From Halothiobacillus sp. (GTDB lineage Bacteria; Pseudomonadota; Gammaproteobacteria; Halothiobacillales; Halothiobacillaceae), in contig JAGUXT010000042.1 in NCBI GenBank assembly GCA_020061705.1, forward strand, positions 1-64,000: a stretch of DNA of 64,000 nucleotides, in the 5' to 3' direction. Shown here piece by piece: positions 41,794-51,472 of the stretch. The position numbers and the translations under genes were made by a program. Each line of letters opens with the position of its first letter. The first letter of the stretch is position 1. The notes beneath the pieces were generated by a model that was not told the origin of the DNA, searched no databases, and saw only the letters and a program-made list of their open reading frames with translations.

Positions 41794-42221
41794 ATACGAT
41801 TCTTCCCGGTTGCAAGGTTAAGCTGGCGTTTGTTTTAAGCCTGCTGGATGGCACGGAGATTGATGCGGCAAGCGCGGACGAGCCGTTGGAGCTGCTGGTG
41901 GGCGATGGCAGCATCAGCCCCGGTCTGGAGTTCGCCTTTCAGGGGATGCGTGCCGGTGAGTCCGGGCGCTTTGATATTCCGCCGGGCATCGCCTTTCCCA
42001 TGCCGGATGCCGACAAGGTGTTTGTCCTGCCGCCCGAGGATTTTGACAGCGAGATCGTGCCCGAGGTCGGGCAATTCATCGAATTTGATCTGCCGAGCGG
42101 TGAAACCACGGTGGCGCGGGTTTTGAAGATAAGCCAGGAGGGCATGGAGCTGGATTTCAATCATCCGCTCGCCGGGCTGCCGCTGGTTTTTGACGTGCAG
42201 GTGATTGATGTCGCGTGCTGA
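41790..42221 (+). CDS. fkpB: FKBP-type peptidyl-prolyl isomerase (SlpA/FkpB)
   Basis: [52 protein letters not shown]. Confidence 0.92.
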   Translation: MNTILPGCKVKLAFVLSLLDGTEIDAASADEPLELLVGDGSISPGLEFAFQGMRAGESGRFDIPPGIAFPMPDADKVFVLPPEDFDSEIVPEVGQFIEFDLPSGETTVARVLKISQEGMELDFNHPLAGLPLVFDVQVIDVAC

Positions 42222-42222
42222 T

Positions 42223-43176
42223 ATGCAAGATTTTCCGCTGATTCAATTGGCCAATCCGCGCGGCTTTTGCGCCGGGGTGGATCGAGCCATCGAGATTGTC
42301 GAGCGTGCGCTGGAGCTGTTCGGCGCGCCGATTTATGTGCGCCATGAGATCGTGCATAACCGCTACATCGTGGACGATCTGAAAGCCAAGGGCGCGGTGT
42401 TTATCGAAGAGCTTGCCGATGTGCCGGATGGTGCCACGCTGATTTTCAGCGCGCACGGCGTGTCCAAGGCCATTGAAGATGCCGCTGCGGCGCGCGGGTT
42501 GCGTATTTTTGACGCAACCTGTCCGCTGGTGACCAAGGTGCATCTGGAGGTGGCGCGTCATGCCAAGCAACGCCGCGAGGTGGTGCTGATCGGTCATGCG
42601 GGGCACCCTGAAGTCGAGGGCACGATGGGGCATTACGACGCGAGCCTGGGCGGGCGCATCCATCTGGTCGAGTCGGTGGAGGATGTGGCGACGCTTGCGG
42701 TATCCGACCCCGAGAATCTGGCCTTTTCCACCCAGACCACGCTCTCCCTGGACGAAACCCAGGCGATTGTCGAAGCCTTGCGCGCACGTTTCCCGGCGAT
42801 TGCCAGTCCGCGCAAGGATGATATTTGCTATGCCACCCAAAATCGCCAGGATGCCGTGAAGCAGTTGATGCAGGACTGCGATTTGCTGCTGGTGGTGGGA
42901 AGCAAAAGCAGCTCCAACTCCAACCGCCTGCGCGAAATTGGCGAGCGCATGGGCGTGCCAAGCTTTCTGATTGATGGCGCGGAAGACATTCGCGCCGAGT
43001 GGCTGGTCGGAAAACAGCGCATTGGTCTGACAGCGGGCGCGTCGGCTCCGGAAATTCTGGTGCAGGCGGTGATTGCGCATCTGCGCGCCTGCTGTGACGC
43101 GCAAGTGCTGCGCGAGGATGAATCGGCGCGTGAGTCGGTGGTGTTTCCGATGCCCAGGGAGTTGCGGAGGGGGTAA
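42223..43176 (+). CDS. ispH: 4-hydroxy-3-methylbut-2-enyl diphosphate reductase
   Basis: [72 protein letters not shown]. Confidence 0.97.
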   Translation: MQDFPLIQLANPRGFCAGVDRAIEIVERALELFGAPIYVRHEIVHNRYIVDDLKAKGAVFIEELADVPDGATLIFSAHGVSKAIEDAAAARGLRIFDATCPLVTKVHLEVARHAKQRREVVLIGHAGHPEVEGTMGHYDASLGGRIHLVESVEDVATLAVSDPENLAFSTQTTLSLDETQAIVEALRARFPAIASPRKDDICYATQNRQDAVKQLMQDCDLLLVVGSKSSSNSNRLREIGERMGVPSFLIDGAEDIRAEWLVGKQRIGLTAGASAPEILVQAVIAHLRACCDAQVLREDESARESVVFPMPRELRRG

Positions 43177-43259
43177 TTTTTGTTTTCGACGGTGGCGCGG
43201 ATTTGGGTTTGGATTTCATCCCCCGTGTGGGGTCGCCGTGAACGGAGTGCCGTAGGTGA

Positions 43260-43790
43260 GGCAAACAGGCCATGGATGGCCTGTTTAGTCCCGTCGCAAC
43301 ATGGATGTTGCGTCGGGACTGCCTTGCCGTAGGCGCTGCGTTGACGGCTTGCCCGAAGGGCGCCCCCTCAGGGGGGCATTTCTTTGGTGACTTTCTTTGT
43401 GCAAGCAAAGAAAGTTACTCGCCCGTTGCCACACTCATTTGCAAAGGAGTGGCTACGCCAAGACGGGCGAAAAAACCCACCACCCGTTCAAGGCTGGTGG
43501 CATTATTTCGTCCGTTTCAAGGTTGCACGTTGTACAAGCCATATTTGATACAGACGAGTTCCTTTCTTTGCTTGTCCAAAGAAAGGAACCAAAGAAAGAC
43601 ACCCCACTGATGCCGCCCTTCGGGCAAGCCGTGAACTGACCTGCTCCAGCCGGGTCGTCTCAACGCGACATCCTGTCGCGGAGAGACTAAAAGCGCCTTC
43701 CATGGCGCTTTTACCCGGCCTACACAGGCCAGTCCACGGCGGCATCAAAAGGGGAAGGGAAATCCAAATCCGCGCCGTTGGCGAAAACGT
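43260..43790. repeat. Large imperfect inverted-repeat element, noncoding
   Basis: Arms about 43341-43419 and 43557-43635 (cggcttgcccgaagggcg..catttctttgg..actttctttg..caagcaaagaaag and its reverse complement) plus nested small hairpins. Confidence 0.75.
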
Positions 43791-43833
43791 CCATTAAACC
43801 TTCGTTTTGTGAAAAATCAGCCGCGCAGGCAAC

Positions 43834-44559
43834 CTACACCAACCGCAACCACGCCGGAAAACTTGCCCGCCGCTCGGCATGACGAATGCCACGATCCAGA
43901 AGCAATGCACCCGGAAGGCGTGCCTCCAAAGCCTGCCAAAAGGCCGGGCTGTGGTTGAAATGATGCAGATGATTCAGTTCATGGTGCAGTACATAGTTCA
44001 TTTCAGCAGGCTCAAGCCACAACAGGCGGGCGCTTAAATTGATGCGCCCGGCGCGCGAGCAACTGCCCCAGCGGGTGTGATTCCAGCGTATGCCGCTGCC
44101 TTGCAGCGGGTCGTTGTGAATTTCGGCAAGCTGGTGCAGCGCAGGGAGAAGCTGCGCCTTGGCATGGGCGATAAACCAGCGCTGCAGCAGGCTCCAGATC
44201 TGTTCACCCTCACCCCGGAGCGAGAGTTGACGCTGTGCAGGGTCAATGTGGAGTTGCGCGCGAGTCGTAGTGGCAAGGTGAACGAGCTGCCAGTGCTCAT
44301 CCAAAGCGGGCAGGTGAATGTGTGCGGGTAGCTGGTGTTCTGGCCAGATTGCATCAGCATCGGGTAAATGCGCTTGCCGGGCGTGTAGCCTGGCATCAAT
44401 CCATGCACGGTGCTGCTGAATAATACCCAGCGCCTGGTGTGCGCTGAGACGTTTGGGGGTGACGATTTCCAGCCCGCGCTGGGGGTGGATGCTGACCAAA
44501 ATGCGCTTGGCGCGTTGCGACAGACGCACCTGAAACGGCGGCGGCCAAGGCTCCGGCAT
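43834..44559 (-). CDS. YgjP/SprT-like zinc metallopeptidase (DUF45)
   Basis: MNYVLHHELNHLHHFNHSPAFWQALEARLPG HExxH-type motif (HHELNH). Confidence 0.85.
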   Translation of the reverse strand: MPEPWPPPFQVRLSQRAKRILVSIHPQRGLEIVTPKRLSAHQALGIIQQHRAWIDARLHARQAHLPDADAIWPEHQLPAHIHLPALDEHWQLVHLATTTRAQLHIDPAQRQLSLRGEGEQIWSLLQRWFIAHAKAQLLPALHQLAEIHNDPLQGSGIRWNHTRWGSCSRAGRINLSARLLWLEPAEMNYVLHHELNHLHHFNHSPAFWQALEARLPGALLLDRGIRHAERRASFPAWLRLV

Positions 44560-45357
44560 TCAGAACGACTCAGGGCGGGAGAAACGGTCAGCCAGAAAAC
44601 GCTCATTGGCCAACAGTTGTTGGGTGTCATTTTCAGCGAGTGCGGCGAGGCTGCTTTGCACTTCTTCATTCAAGGTGTTGAGCTGCGCGACAAAGACCTG
44701 ACGCGGGGTGCGGCCATCGGCGAGTTTGTGCATACGCCGGTAGGCCACGGGCAGACGCAGGTAGTTATCCAGGGTTTCTGGCAGGTAGTCGAGAATGGTT
44801 TGCCGCAGGGTGAAGGCAGTGCGGTCACCTGCGCCTTGTGTCTCCAGTAAAGGCAGGGTTTCGCGCAGGCTTTCGATCAGGCGATCAAAGCTTTCGGCGC
44901 GCTCGGCGGTGAGGCCTTTTTGTGCGCGCTGCTGCAAGGCATCCAGCGCATCATGCAAATCCATTTGCGCCTGTGACATGGGGTTGGAACGGGGCGGCTG
45001 GGGCGCGATGAGGAAGCCGGCAAGATACAAGCCGGGCACGATTAGCCACCACCACTCACCAATCAGGCCGCTAAAATACAGACCCAAGCCAAGCAGTGCC
45101 AGCACGCTGCCTAGCAAGTTGCCGTTGCTGTACAGCCATACCCAAAACCTGTGCCGAGAGCTTGGGCGGGTAAGGGAGCGCTGTTCTTCTTTCATTTGAT
45201 GTTCTTCCGCATTTTTTTCGGCGAGTGCCTTTTGAAGCTCGGCTTTTTCTTGGGCGAGTTTGTTGAGTTCGGCAGTTTTTTTGTGCTGGGCGGAAAAAAA
45301 CGACCATGCCCCAAATAATGCAAAAAAGCCGATAAGAAGTTGGATAAAAACACGCAT
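44560..45357 (-). CDS. Membrane protein, possibly XpaC-like
   Basis: N-terminal TM plus coiled coil, two further TM segments, C-terminal helical region ILDYLPETLDNYLRLPVAYRRMHKLADGRTPRQVFVAQLNTL; TelA-adjacent. Confidence 0.55.
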   Translation of the reverse strand: MRVFIQLLIGFFALFGAWSFFSAQHKKTAELNKLAQEKAELQKALAEKNAEEHQMKEEQRSLTRPSSRHRFWVWLYSNGNLLGSVLALLGLGLYFSGLIGEWWWLIVPGLYLAGFLIAPQPPRSNPMSQAQMDLHDALDALQQRAQKGLTAERAESFDRLIESLRETLPLLETQGAGDRTAFTLRQTILDYLPETLDNYLRLPVAYRRMHKLADGRTPRQVFVAQLNTLNEEVQSSLAALAENDTQQLLANERFLADRFSRPESF

Positions 45358-45366
45358 GGGTCGGGT

Positions 45367-46980
45367 TTATTGGTAGCCACGTATCGCTTTGAAAGCAGTG
45401 CTGAGATTCTTGTTGCCATCGAAAACCTTGCCTCCGGTCATGTCGGCAATCTGCTGCATGGCTTGGGTGTCGGCATCGCCAAACAAGATGGGAAAGGTTT
45501 TGATCTTGCGTGTATCAGCGGGTAATTGTGCGAAAAATGCGCGGAAGTCGTCGAAATCCATGCCGTTATTGTTGACTCCATCTGTCATCAACACCACGGA
45601 ATAATAACGGTTGGGCTGCTGCTGTTGGGCAACATAAATTTTGTGGTAGGCCTCGGCCAGCGCACTGTAAATCGCTGTCCCCCCTCCCGGCGTCAGGTCT
45701 TGGGCAAATTGGCGTGCCGGTGCCAAGCTGGCTTCCTTGCCCGCGCCGCTGCCGATGGTGAAGTCTACCGCAGGCTCGACGATATTGCGGAAAGGCAGGA
45801 AGCTGAGTTCTTCGCGTTCGCGGAAGCTGGAGAATTGGCCGCTAAGCGAGGTGTCGCCTCCCATCAGATTCAACAAGGCTTGGCGCAGGGCGGTAATGCG
45901 TTCGCCCTGCATTGATCCAGAAAGGTCGATCACGAAATAAGCATGAGCAGGGATGCGCTGCTCATCCAGATAGCTGGTCAGAATGCGATCCACGACCGAG
46001 CGTTGGCCGGGGAAGGGCAGTTCGATCAGCGTCTGGCTGCCAAAACGTGCTTCGAGCGGGATGCTGGGCAGAATCGGACGGCGGTCGGTGTCCTTCATCA
46101 GGCGTTGCTGGATGGCTGGGGTTTTGAGCCAGGCCACCACTTTGTCGTAGTCAGCGCGTTTTTTGGCATCCAGCAACAACAGCGGATAGTCCGCCGTGAC
46201 CACGCCCTCACGCGGGTAGATCAGCGTCAGCGGCTCTTTTAATTGCCCGCTTTGGTTAAGTTGCAACAACACGGATTCGTAGTTGATAAGCCCGTCGAGG
46301 CTTGCTTGTTCGCGTACAAAGGCTTCACTTAACCAGCCGGAGGAGCCTGCCGTGAGGCGTTGGCCTTTGAAGAAGTCCTGTACCGTTTGCTGCTGGGGGG
46401 CGGTCAGCGTGAAGTTTTCCGGGTCGCTGGAGAGCGCGGCAATCAGCGCAATCAGCGCCGAAAAACCGCTGTTGGAGGAGGTCGGATTGGTCATGGCGAA
46501 TTTGAATTCGCCCTTGGCCGCGCGCGCGGCCAGATCGCTCCATGAAGGCGCGGTTTTGTCCCAACCCAGGGCTTTGGCTCTGGATTGATTGACGCCAAGA
46601 ATCACTGGCGAAAGTGCGATTTTCTCGCGCGCAACGACGCGGTTGCGTGCGCCTTCGAGAAGTTCAAGATATTTGGCGTGCGAGAACCACGCCAGCGGGT
46701 AGTCCGCGCCCTGCGCCAGTTGCTCGGCGCCATCCAGTGTGCCGGTGTAGACCAGCTTGAGGCGCACACCGGTGTCTTTCTCCAGTTGCGGCAACAGCGG
46801 CTCGATATCCTTGAGTTCAGAACCGGCGAGTACGCGCAAAGCGCGGCTGTCGTTTTGCCCATCGGGTTGGGGCGCGTTGGATTTGCCGCCAAACCATGAC
46901 CATGCGATCAGTGCGATGATCACAACCACAATTAAGTTGAAAAGATTGAACTTAGACTTAGGCGTAGTGGTGCTATTCAT
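45367..46980 (-). CDS. Membrane-anchored solute-binding-like + VWA domain fusion protein
   Basis: TM IVVVIIALIAWSWFGG; SBP-like RALRVLAGSELKDIEPLLPQLEKDTGVRLKLVYTGT; VWA MIDAS AYFVIDLSGSMQGERI and VVLMTDGVNNNG. Confidence 0.85.
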   Translation of the reverse strand: MNSTTTPKSKFNLFNLIVVVIIALIAWSWFGGKSNAPQPDGQNDSRALRVLAGSELKDIEPLLPQLEKDTGVRLKLVYTGTLDGAEQLAQGADYPLAWFSHAKYLELLEGARNRVVAREKIALSPVILGVNQSRAKALGWDKTAPSWSDLAARAAKGEFKFAMTNPTSSNSGFSALIALIAALSSDPENFTLTAPQQQTVQDFFKGQRLTAGSSGWLSEAFVREQASLDGLINYESVLLQLNQSGQLKEPLTLIYPREGVVTADYPLLLLDAKKRADYDKVVAWLKTPAIQQRLMKDTDRRPILPSIPLEARFGSQTLIELPFPGQRSVVDRILTSYLDEQRIPAHAYFVIDLSGSMQGERITALRQALLNLMGGDTSLSGQFSSFREREELSFLPFRNIVEPAVDFTIGSGAGKEASLAPARQFAQDLTPGGGTAIYSALAEAYHKIYVAQQQQPNRYYSVVLMTDGVNNNGMDFDDFRAFFAQLPADTRKIKTFPILFGDADTQAMQQIADMTGGKVFDGNKNLSTAFKAIRGYQ

Positions 46981-47145
46981 CGTGGTATCTCTTTTACATT
47001 CTTTAACTATGGGCGCCCGATTGTTTGCTTTTGTAGCCCGGATTGGCATCCGGGACTGGGCTCGCATCACACTCGGTAAGACATTTCCCGGATTACGCTT
47101 TGCTTCATCCCCGCTACAACAGCCAAAAGACTGTGAATCAGGTTA

Positions 47146-48375
47146 TTACAAAGTCAATTCGCTAGGCATATTCAAACGAGCCACTTCGGTTTGCGCTTTT
47201 TCACCACGCACACGGTCGAGGTAGGTTTGTGATTTGTGAATTTCGGTGTTCAGCACATCGACGGTTTGCTTCATGTTTTCCAGGGCTTTGACTTTGTAGG
47301 TCGCCATGTCGTCCATGGTGGCGTAGATGTCGGTGAAGGCGCGCTTGAGCGAGTCGATATTCACGGCGGCGCTGGAGGCTTGCTTGTGAATATCGGCGGA
47401 TTGCTGGCGCAGCATTTTGGCGGTGGATTCGATCATGCCGCTGGTGGTGGCGTTGAGCGCGTTGATCTGATCCAGTACCAGTTTTTGGTTTCCTAGCGCC
47501 TGGGCAACCATGACAGCGGTGCGCAGGGCGGAGACGGTAGTGGTGCTGGCGCGATCCACACCTTTAATCAGCTCGAAATTGTTTTTGCGAATCATGTCCA
47601 AGGCCAGATAACCCTGGATGGAAACGGCAAGCTGTGTGAGCAGGTCCTGTACTTTTTGACGCGCGTTGAACAGCAGGTCTTCCTGCACGATGCGCGCTTT
47701 TTCGGGATCAACGGCTTGCAGTTCACCGACACGTGCAACGATCTTCTGGTCAATGGCCTGGCCGATTTCGGCGTATTCACGCAGCTTGCCCATGCTGGCC
47801 CACAAATTGGCTTTTTCCTGTTCAATCGCCGCGTTGTCCTTGCGCAGTTCGTCCTGGCCTTTGTAGAGCGTTTCGAGGATTTTATTCAAATGTCCCTGGG
47901 CGGATTGATAGCGCAGGAAGAAGTCGCGCAGCTTGTCGCCCCAGGGAATGATGCCGAACAGCTTGGCAGGCGCAAGCAAGTCACCCTGACTGCTGGGATC
48001 GAGGTCTTCCATGGTTTTGCGCAGGTCAACCAGTGAACGTGTGACCGGATGGGCTTCGTTGAAAAAACCGCCTTCCAGATTAGCCATTGGGCGTTCGAGC
48101 ATACGGTTGGACATGTTGGCTGTGGCGCGGATCTCGGCATCGCCCATGGTGCGTAGTGCGTCAGCCTTGCTGCGGAACTCGTCGCCCTGCGCATCCAGAT
48201 TGAGGATGGCATTGACGAAGTTTTCGGCGCGCGCGTCCAGTTCCTGACGTTGCGCTTCGGAAAGCGGCACGAGCTCGCGCGATTGCGGTGCGGATACAGC
48301 GGCTACGGGAGCCGGTGGGGTGAGGTGTTCGGGAGGGGTTAGTGTTGTGGTGGTTGGTGTGGTCAGTTCATTCAT
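47146..48375 (-). CDS. TelA family (toxic anion resistance) protein
   Basis: NDAx helical TelA pattern: RVGELQAVDPEKARIVQEDLLFNARQKVQDLLTQLAVSIQGYLALDMIRKNNFELIKGVDRASTTTVSALRTAVMVAQALGNQKLVLDQINALN. Confidence 0.92.
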   Translation of the reverse strand: MNELTTPTTTTLTPPEHLTPPAPVAAVSAPQSRELVPLSEAQRQELDARAENFVNAILNLDAQGDEFRSKADALRTMGDAEIRATANMSNRMLERPMANLEGGFFNEAHPVTRSLVDLRKTMEDLDPSSQGDLLAPAKLFGIIPWGDKLRDFFLRYQSAQGHLNKILETLYKGQDELRKDNAAIEQEKANLWASMGKLREYAEIGQAIDQKIVARVGELQAVDPEKARIVQEDLLFNARQKVQDLLTQLAVSIQGYLALDMIRKNNFELIKGVDRASTTTVSALRTAVMVAQALGNQKLVLDQINALNATTSGMIESTAKMLRQQSADIHKQASSAAVNIDSLKRAFTDIYATMDDMATYKVKALENMKQTVDVLNTEIHKSQTYLDRVRGEKAQTEVARLNMPSELTL

Positions 48376-48410
48376 GGTTGTCTTTTCCTGTGGTAGCAAT
48401 GGTTGAATTA

Positions 48411-48510
48411 GGACTTACGCAAAACTGCCCCAGCGGCGTTAAAGCGCCTCGCCGTACTAAGTGTACTGTCTTCGTCACTTTGCCTTGCTGGAGCATTTTT
48501 GCGTAAGTCC
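48411..48510. mobile_element. MITE-like element, GGACTTACGCAAAA family copy 2 (100 bp)
   Basis: GGACTTACGCAAAACTGCCCCAGCGGCG...GCTGGAGCATTTTTGCGTAAGTCC. Confidence 0.8.
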
Positions 48511-48529
48511 TGTGAATAAATTTTGGTGG

Positions 48530-49615
48530 TTATTTCATCTGTTGCTCGATGGCTTGAATCATGCCTTCGAGGGTTTCATAGCTGGGTGGGTCAATGATTT
48601 GTACCAGTTGAGCGGGTACGGCGAGCTTGCGGCTCTCGGCTTGCGCCTTGAATGCGGCGGTATCGGTGGTGCGGAAGCCGTGTTCGGTGGCAAGCTTTTG
48701 TAACTCCGGGTCGTCACTCAGTACTTGCCCCAGACGTGCACCATTTTCACTCAGTCCGACAAGGACATGGCGGGTGAACAGGCCGGGCTCGGGGTAGAGC
48801 AAGGCCATGTCCGGGCGGATGCCCGAAGGTGTCTTGAGCGCTTCATGGATGAATTGCGATTCATAAATCATCACCAGCGGCGAGCTTCCCATACCCATCG
48901 ACAGGTAGTTTTCCAACGGGCCTTCAGATGAGTATTCGGTGTAACCCTGGCGCAGGAAAAGGGGAAGTAACTTGGGTATCACGCCATCCATTTCCTCGCG
49001 TGATGCCACCACGCGCTGACCGTTGGCAATGTAGCTCATCAGCGCAAGGTACATGGCGGCCGAGTTGGACTTACGCACGTCGGTAGTACGAATCAAGACC
49101 GATTTATTGACTGGGTAGGCTTCGCTGTTTTTCAGGTCTTTCCAGCGCGTTTCCTGCTGCGTCCAGGCAAAATAACGATCCAAATCAAACCAGTAATACA
49201 CGCCGTCTTTTTCACGTACCACGCCGTTGGCTTCAAGGATTTTGGCAATCGGCTGCCATGAGGCAATGACCATTGGTGTGAAAAACGGCACATAGGTCGG
49301 GCGTTTGCCTACACCCTGCAGGATTTTGTCGGCAGCAGGTTGCCCGGCTGGAAAGGCAAAATCGTATTTTTTCAAGTCGAAGGCCGTGGCAATCTGGCGT
49401 GAGCCCGCTTTTTCCACCTTGACGATCAAGTCTTGTTTGAGTAGTGCCTGTTGCACACGCGGGTCGGCAAAGAAAGCCTCTTTTTCCGAGCCAATCAGGC
49501 CAGTGATCGTGGTTTGTGCCTTGAGTGCGCGTTGTCCATTCATGGATGTGTAGATGGCGTAGCCAAGACCGGCAAGCAAGAGGAATCCCAGTACGGGGGC
49601 GAGGAGGCGATTCAT
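48530..49615 (-). CDS. Membrane-anchored extracellular solute-binding-like protein
   Basis: N-terminal TM anchor; ITGLIGSEKEAFFADPRVQQALLKQDLIVKVEKAGSRQIA..YDFAFPAGQPAADKI; upstream of telA. Confidence 0.7.
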   Translation of the reverse strand: MNRLLAPVLGFLLLAGLGYAIYTSMNGQRALKAQTTITGLIGSEKEAFFADPRVQQALLKQDLIVKVEKAGSRQIATAFDLKKYDFAFPAGQPAADKILQGVGKRPTYVPFFTPMVIASWQPIAKILEANGVVREKDGVYYWFDLDRYFAWTQQETRWKDLKNSEAYPVNKSVLIRTTDVRKSNSAAMYLALMSYIANGQRVVASREEMDGVIPKLLPLFLRQGYTEYSSEGPLENYLSMGMGSSPLVMIYESQFIHEALKTPSGIRPDMALLYPEPGLFTRHVLVGLSENGARLGQVLSDDPELQKLATEHGFRTTDTAAFKAQAESRKLAVPAQLVQIIDPPSYETLEGMIQAIEQQMK

Positions 49616-49654
49616 TGTTGTTGTTTCCTCTGCAACAGTGATTGCAACAAATTA

Positions 49655-49718
49655 GGATTTACGCAAAACCGCCCCAGCGGCGTTCAAGTGCCTTGCTGGA
49701 ACGTTTTTGCGTAAGTCC
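49655..49718. mobile_element. MITE-like element, GGACTTACGCAAAA family copy 3 (64 bp, internally deleted)
   Basis: GGATTTACGCAAAACCGCCCCAGCGGCGTTCAAGTGCCTTGCTGGAACGTTTTTGCGTAAGTCC. Confidence 0.8.
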
Positions 49719-49758
49719 AGCGAATAATAGATGAAGTTTTTGCTAGTTGTGTGAATGT

Positions 49759-50607
49759 TCACCTTTGGCCATCGCCCGAAGCACGAATAAGTAGCTTGTC
49801 CATCCAGCGTTGCGGCAGGATGCGTTTCAGCCAGGCAAAGGCAATCGTCGGCACGGTGACGGGGTAACGCAGTTTGGGATGGCGGCTTTCCAATGCGTGG
49901 ATGAGTTTGACGACAACGGCATCCGGCGGCAGGGTAAATGGCGCAGCCGCGCCTTCTTTTTGCAGGCGGGCAAGCTGTTTTCGATATTGTGCCTGGTGCG
50001 GGCTGCCCTCGATTCTTATCCAGCGTGTGAAGGCAAGGTACGCATTGGCGCGGAAGTGAGTTTGAATCGGCCCCGGCTCAATCAGGCTGACATGAATGCC
50101 CGTGTCGCGTAGTTCCATGCGCAGGGTGTCGCTCAAGCCCTCCAGGGCAAATTTGCTCGCGGTGTAGGCGCCGCGATACGGGAAGGCGGCAAAGCCAAGC
50201 ACTGAACTGCATTGCACGATGCGTCCATGCCCTTGTTTACGCATCACGGGAATAAGTAGATTGGTCAACTCAACCCAGCCAAACAGATTGGTTTCAAACT
50301 GAGCTCGCAGCGCATCGCGACTTAAATCCTCCACCGCGCCGGGCAAGCCCCATGCGCCGTTGTTAAAAAGTGCATCCAGGAGACCGCCGGTGCGGGTGAG
50401 CAGGGTGGTGACGGCTGTATGAATTGATGCCGAGTCGTCGAGGTCAAGTTGCAGCGCATCAAAACCTTCGGCATGCAGACGTTCGACGTCAATGAGTTTT
50501 CGCGCACTGGCAAACACGCGCCAGCCACGTTGACGCAAGGAATGTGCGGCACACTGGCCGATGCCGGAGGAGCAACCGGTGATAAGGATGGTGCGCTTGG
50601 GATTCAT
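49759..50607 (-). CDS. Short-chain dehydrogenase/reductase
   Basis: ILITGCSSGIGQCAAHSLRQRGWRVFASARK, NNGAWGL, YTASKFALEGLSDTLRMEL. Confidence 0.93.
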   Translation of the reverse strand: MNPKRTILITGCSSGIGQCAAHSLRQRGWRVFASARKLIDVERLHAEGFDALQLDLDDSASIHTAVTTLLTRTGGLLDALFNNGAWGLPGAVEDLSRDALRAQFETNLFGWVELTNLLIPVMRKQGHGRIVQCSSVLGFAAFPYRGAYTASKFALEGLSDTLRMELRDTGIHVSLIEPGPIQTHFRANAYLAFTRWIRIEGSPHQAQYRKQLARLQKEGAAAPFTLPPDAVVVKLIHALESRHPKLRYPVTVPTIAFAWLKRILPQRWMDKLLIRASGDGQR

Positions 50608-50709
50608 GCTTTGGTGGCTTCGTGGAAGATTGGTCTGAGTTTGGGATTATGTCGCGCACGCCTCTGTTAAGATGCGCAAATTAGTTACGACGCTACGGAT
50701 GTTTTTTTC

Positions 50710-51429
50710 ATGAGCCAAGATGCTAACACCGAGCTGAATAAAAATGCTGCCGAGGTTCACTCGCCGGGACTTGGCGCACGTTTGCGTCATTACCTGGTGA
50801 CGGGTGTATTGGTATGGGTACCGCTGCTCGCGACCTGGTGGGTGGCGATTACCCTGATTAGCCTGATCGATCGTATCTTGCTGGTGTTGCCGCCGGAATA
50901 CCGCCCAAGCACCTTGCTGGGTTTCAATTTGCCTGGTCTGGGAGTCATTCTGGCCCTGGTTGTGTTGTTTGTGACCGGGTTGTTGGTGGCGAATTTCCTG
51001 GGGCGGCAGGTGGTGGCGCTGTGGGAGGCTGTTCTCAATCGCATCCCCTTGGTGAATTCGATGTACTCCGGCATCAAGCAACTGCTGGAAACCTTTCTGT
51101 CCACCGACTCGCGCTCGTTTCGCAAGGTTTTGCTGGTTGAGTATCCGAGCAAGGGCTTGTGGACGCTGGCCTTCCTCGCCGGTGACCCAGTGGGAGAAAT
51201 CCAGCAGAAAACTGCCAGCGAAGTGCTGACCATTTATGTGCCGACGGCACCGAATCCGACTTCGGGTTATGTCATTTTTGTCCCCAAGGACGAGGCGGTT
51301 GAGCTGGACATGAGTGTGGAAGATGCCATGCGCATGATCGTCTCGTTGGGCATGGTCGTGCCCGCGCCGAACAAAGCCGAGGCCGCTGCCAAGCTCAGCG
51401 CGCTTGCCGCCCCGGTGTCCAAAACGTAA
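50710..51429 (+). CDS. DUF502 family membrane protein
   Basis: LRHYLVTGVLVWVPLLATWWVAITLISLID..NRIPLVNSMYSGIKQLLETF..VFVPTAPNPTSGY-type motif (YVPTAPNPTSGYVIFVPKDEAVELDMSVEDAMRMIVSLG). Confidence 0.93.
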   Translation: MSQDANTELNKNAAEVHSPGLGARLRHYLVTGVLVWVPLLATWWVAITLISLIDRILLVLPPEYRPSTLLGFNLPGLGVILALVVLFVTGLLVANFLGRQVVALWEAVLNRIPLVNSMYSGIKQLLETFLSTDSRSFRKVLLVEYPSKGLWTLAFLAGDPVGEIQQKTASEVLTIYVPTAPNPTSGYVIFVPKDEAVELDMSVEDAMRMIVSLGMVVPAPNKAEAAAKLSALAAPVSKT

Positions 51430-51472
51430 CATTCGCAACCTTTTTTCTTTTTAAGTTTTTTCGGAATTCTTC

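Noticed and set aside
42157-43408. 315- and 320-aa minus-strand ORFs opposite ispH
   Set aside because: Antisense of ispH; no family signature
43272-43748. Overlapping ORFs 43272-43610(+), 43397-43639(+), 43503-43748(-)
   Set aside because: They fall on the inverted-repeat element and translate its arms; no recognisable domain and conflicting frames
49759-50607. SDR gene as part of the TelA cluster
   Set aside because: Same strand, but separated by a MITE and a generic SDR family; no evidence for functional linkage
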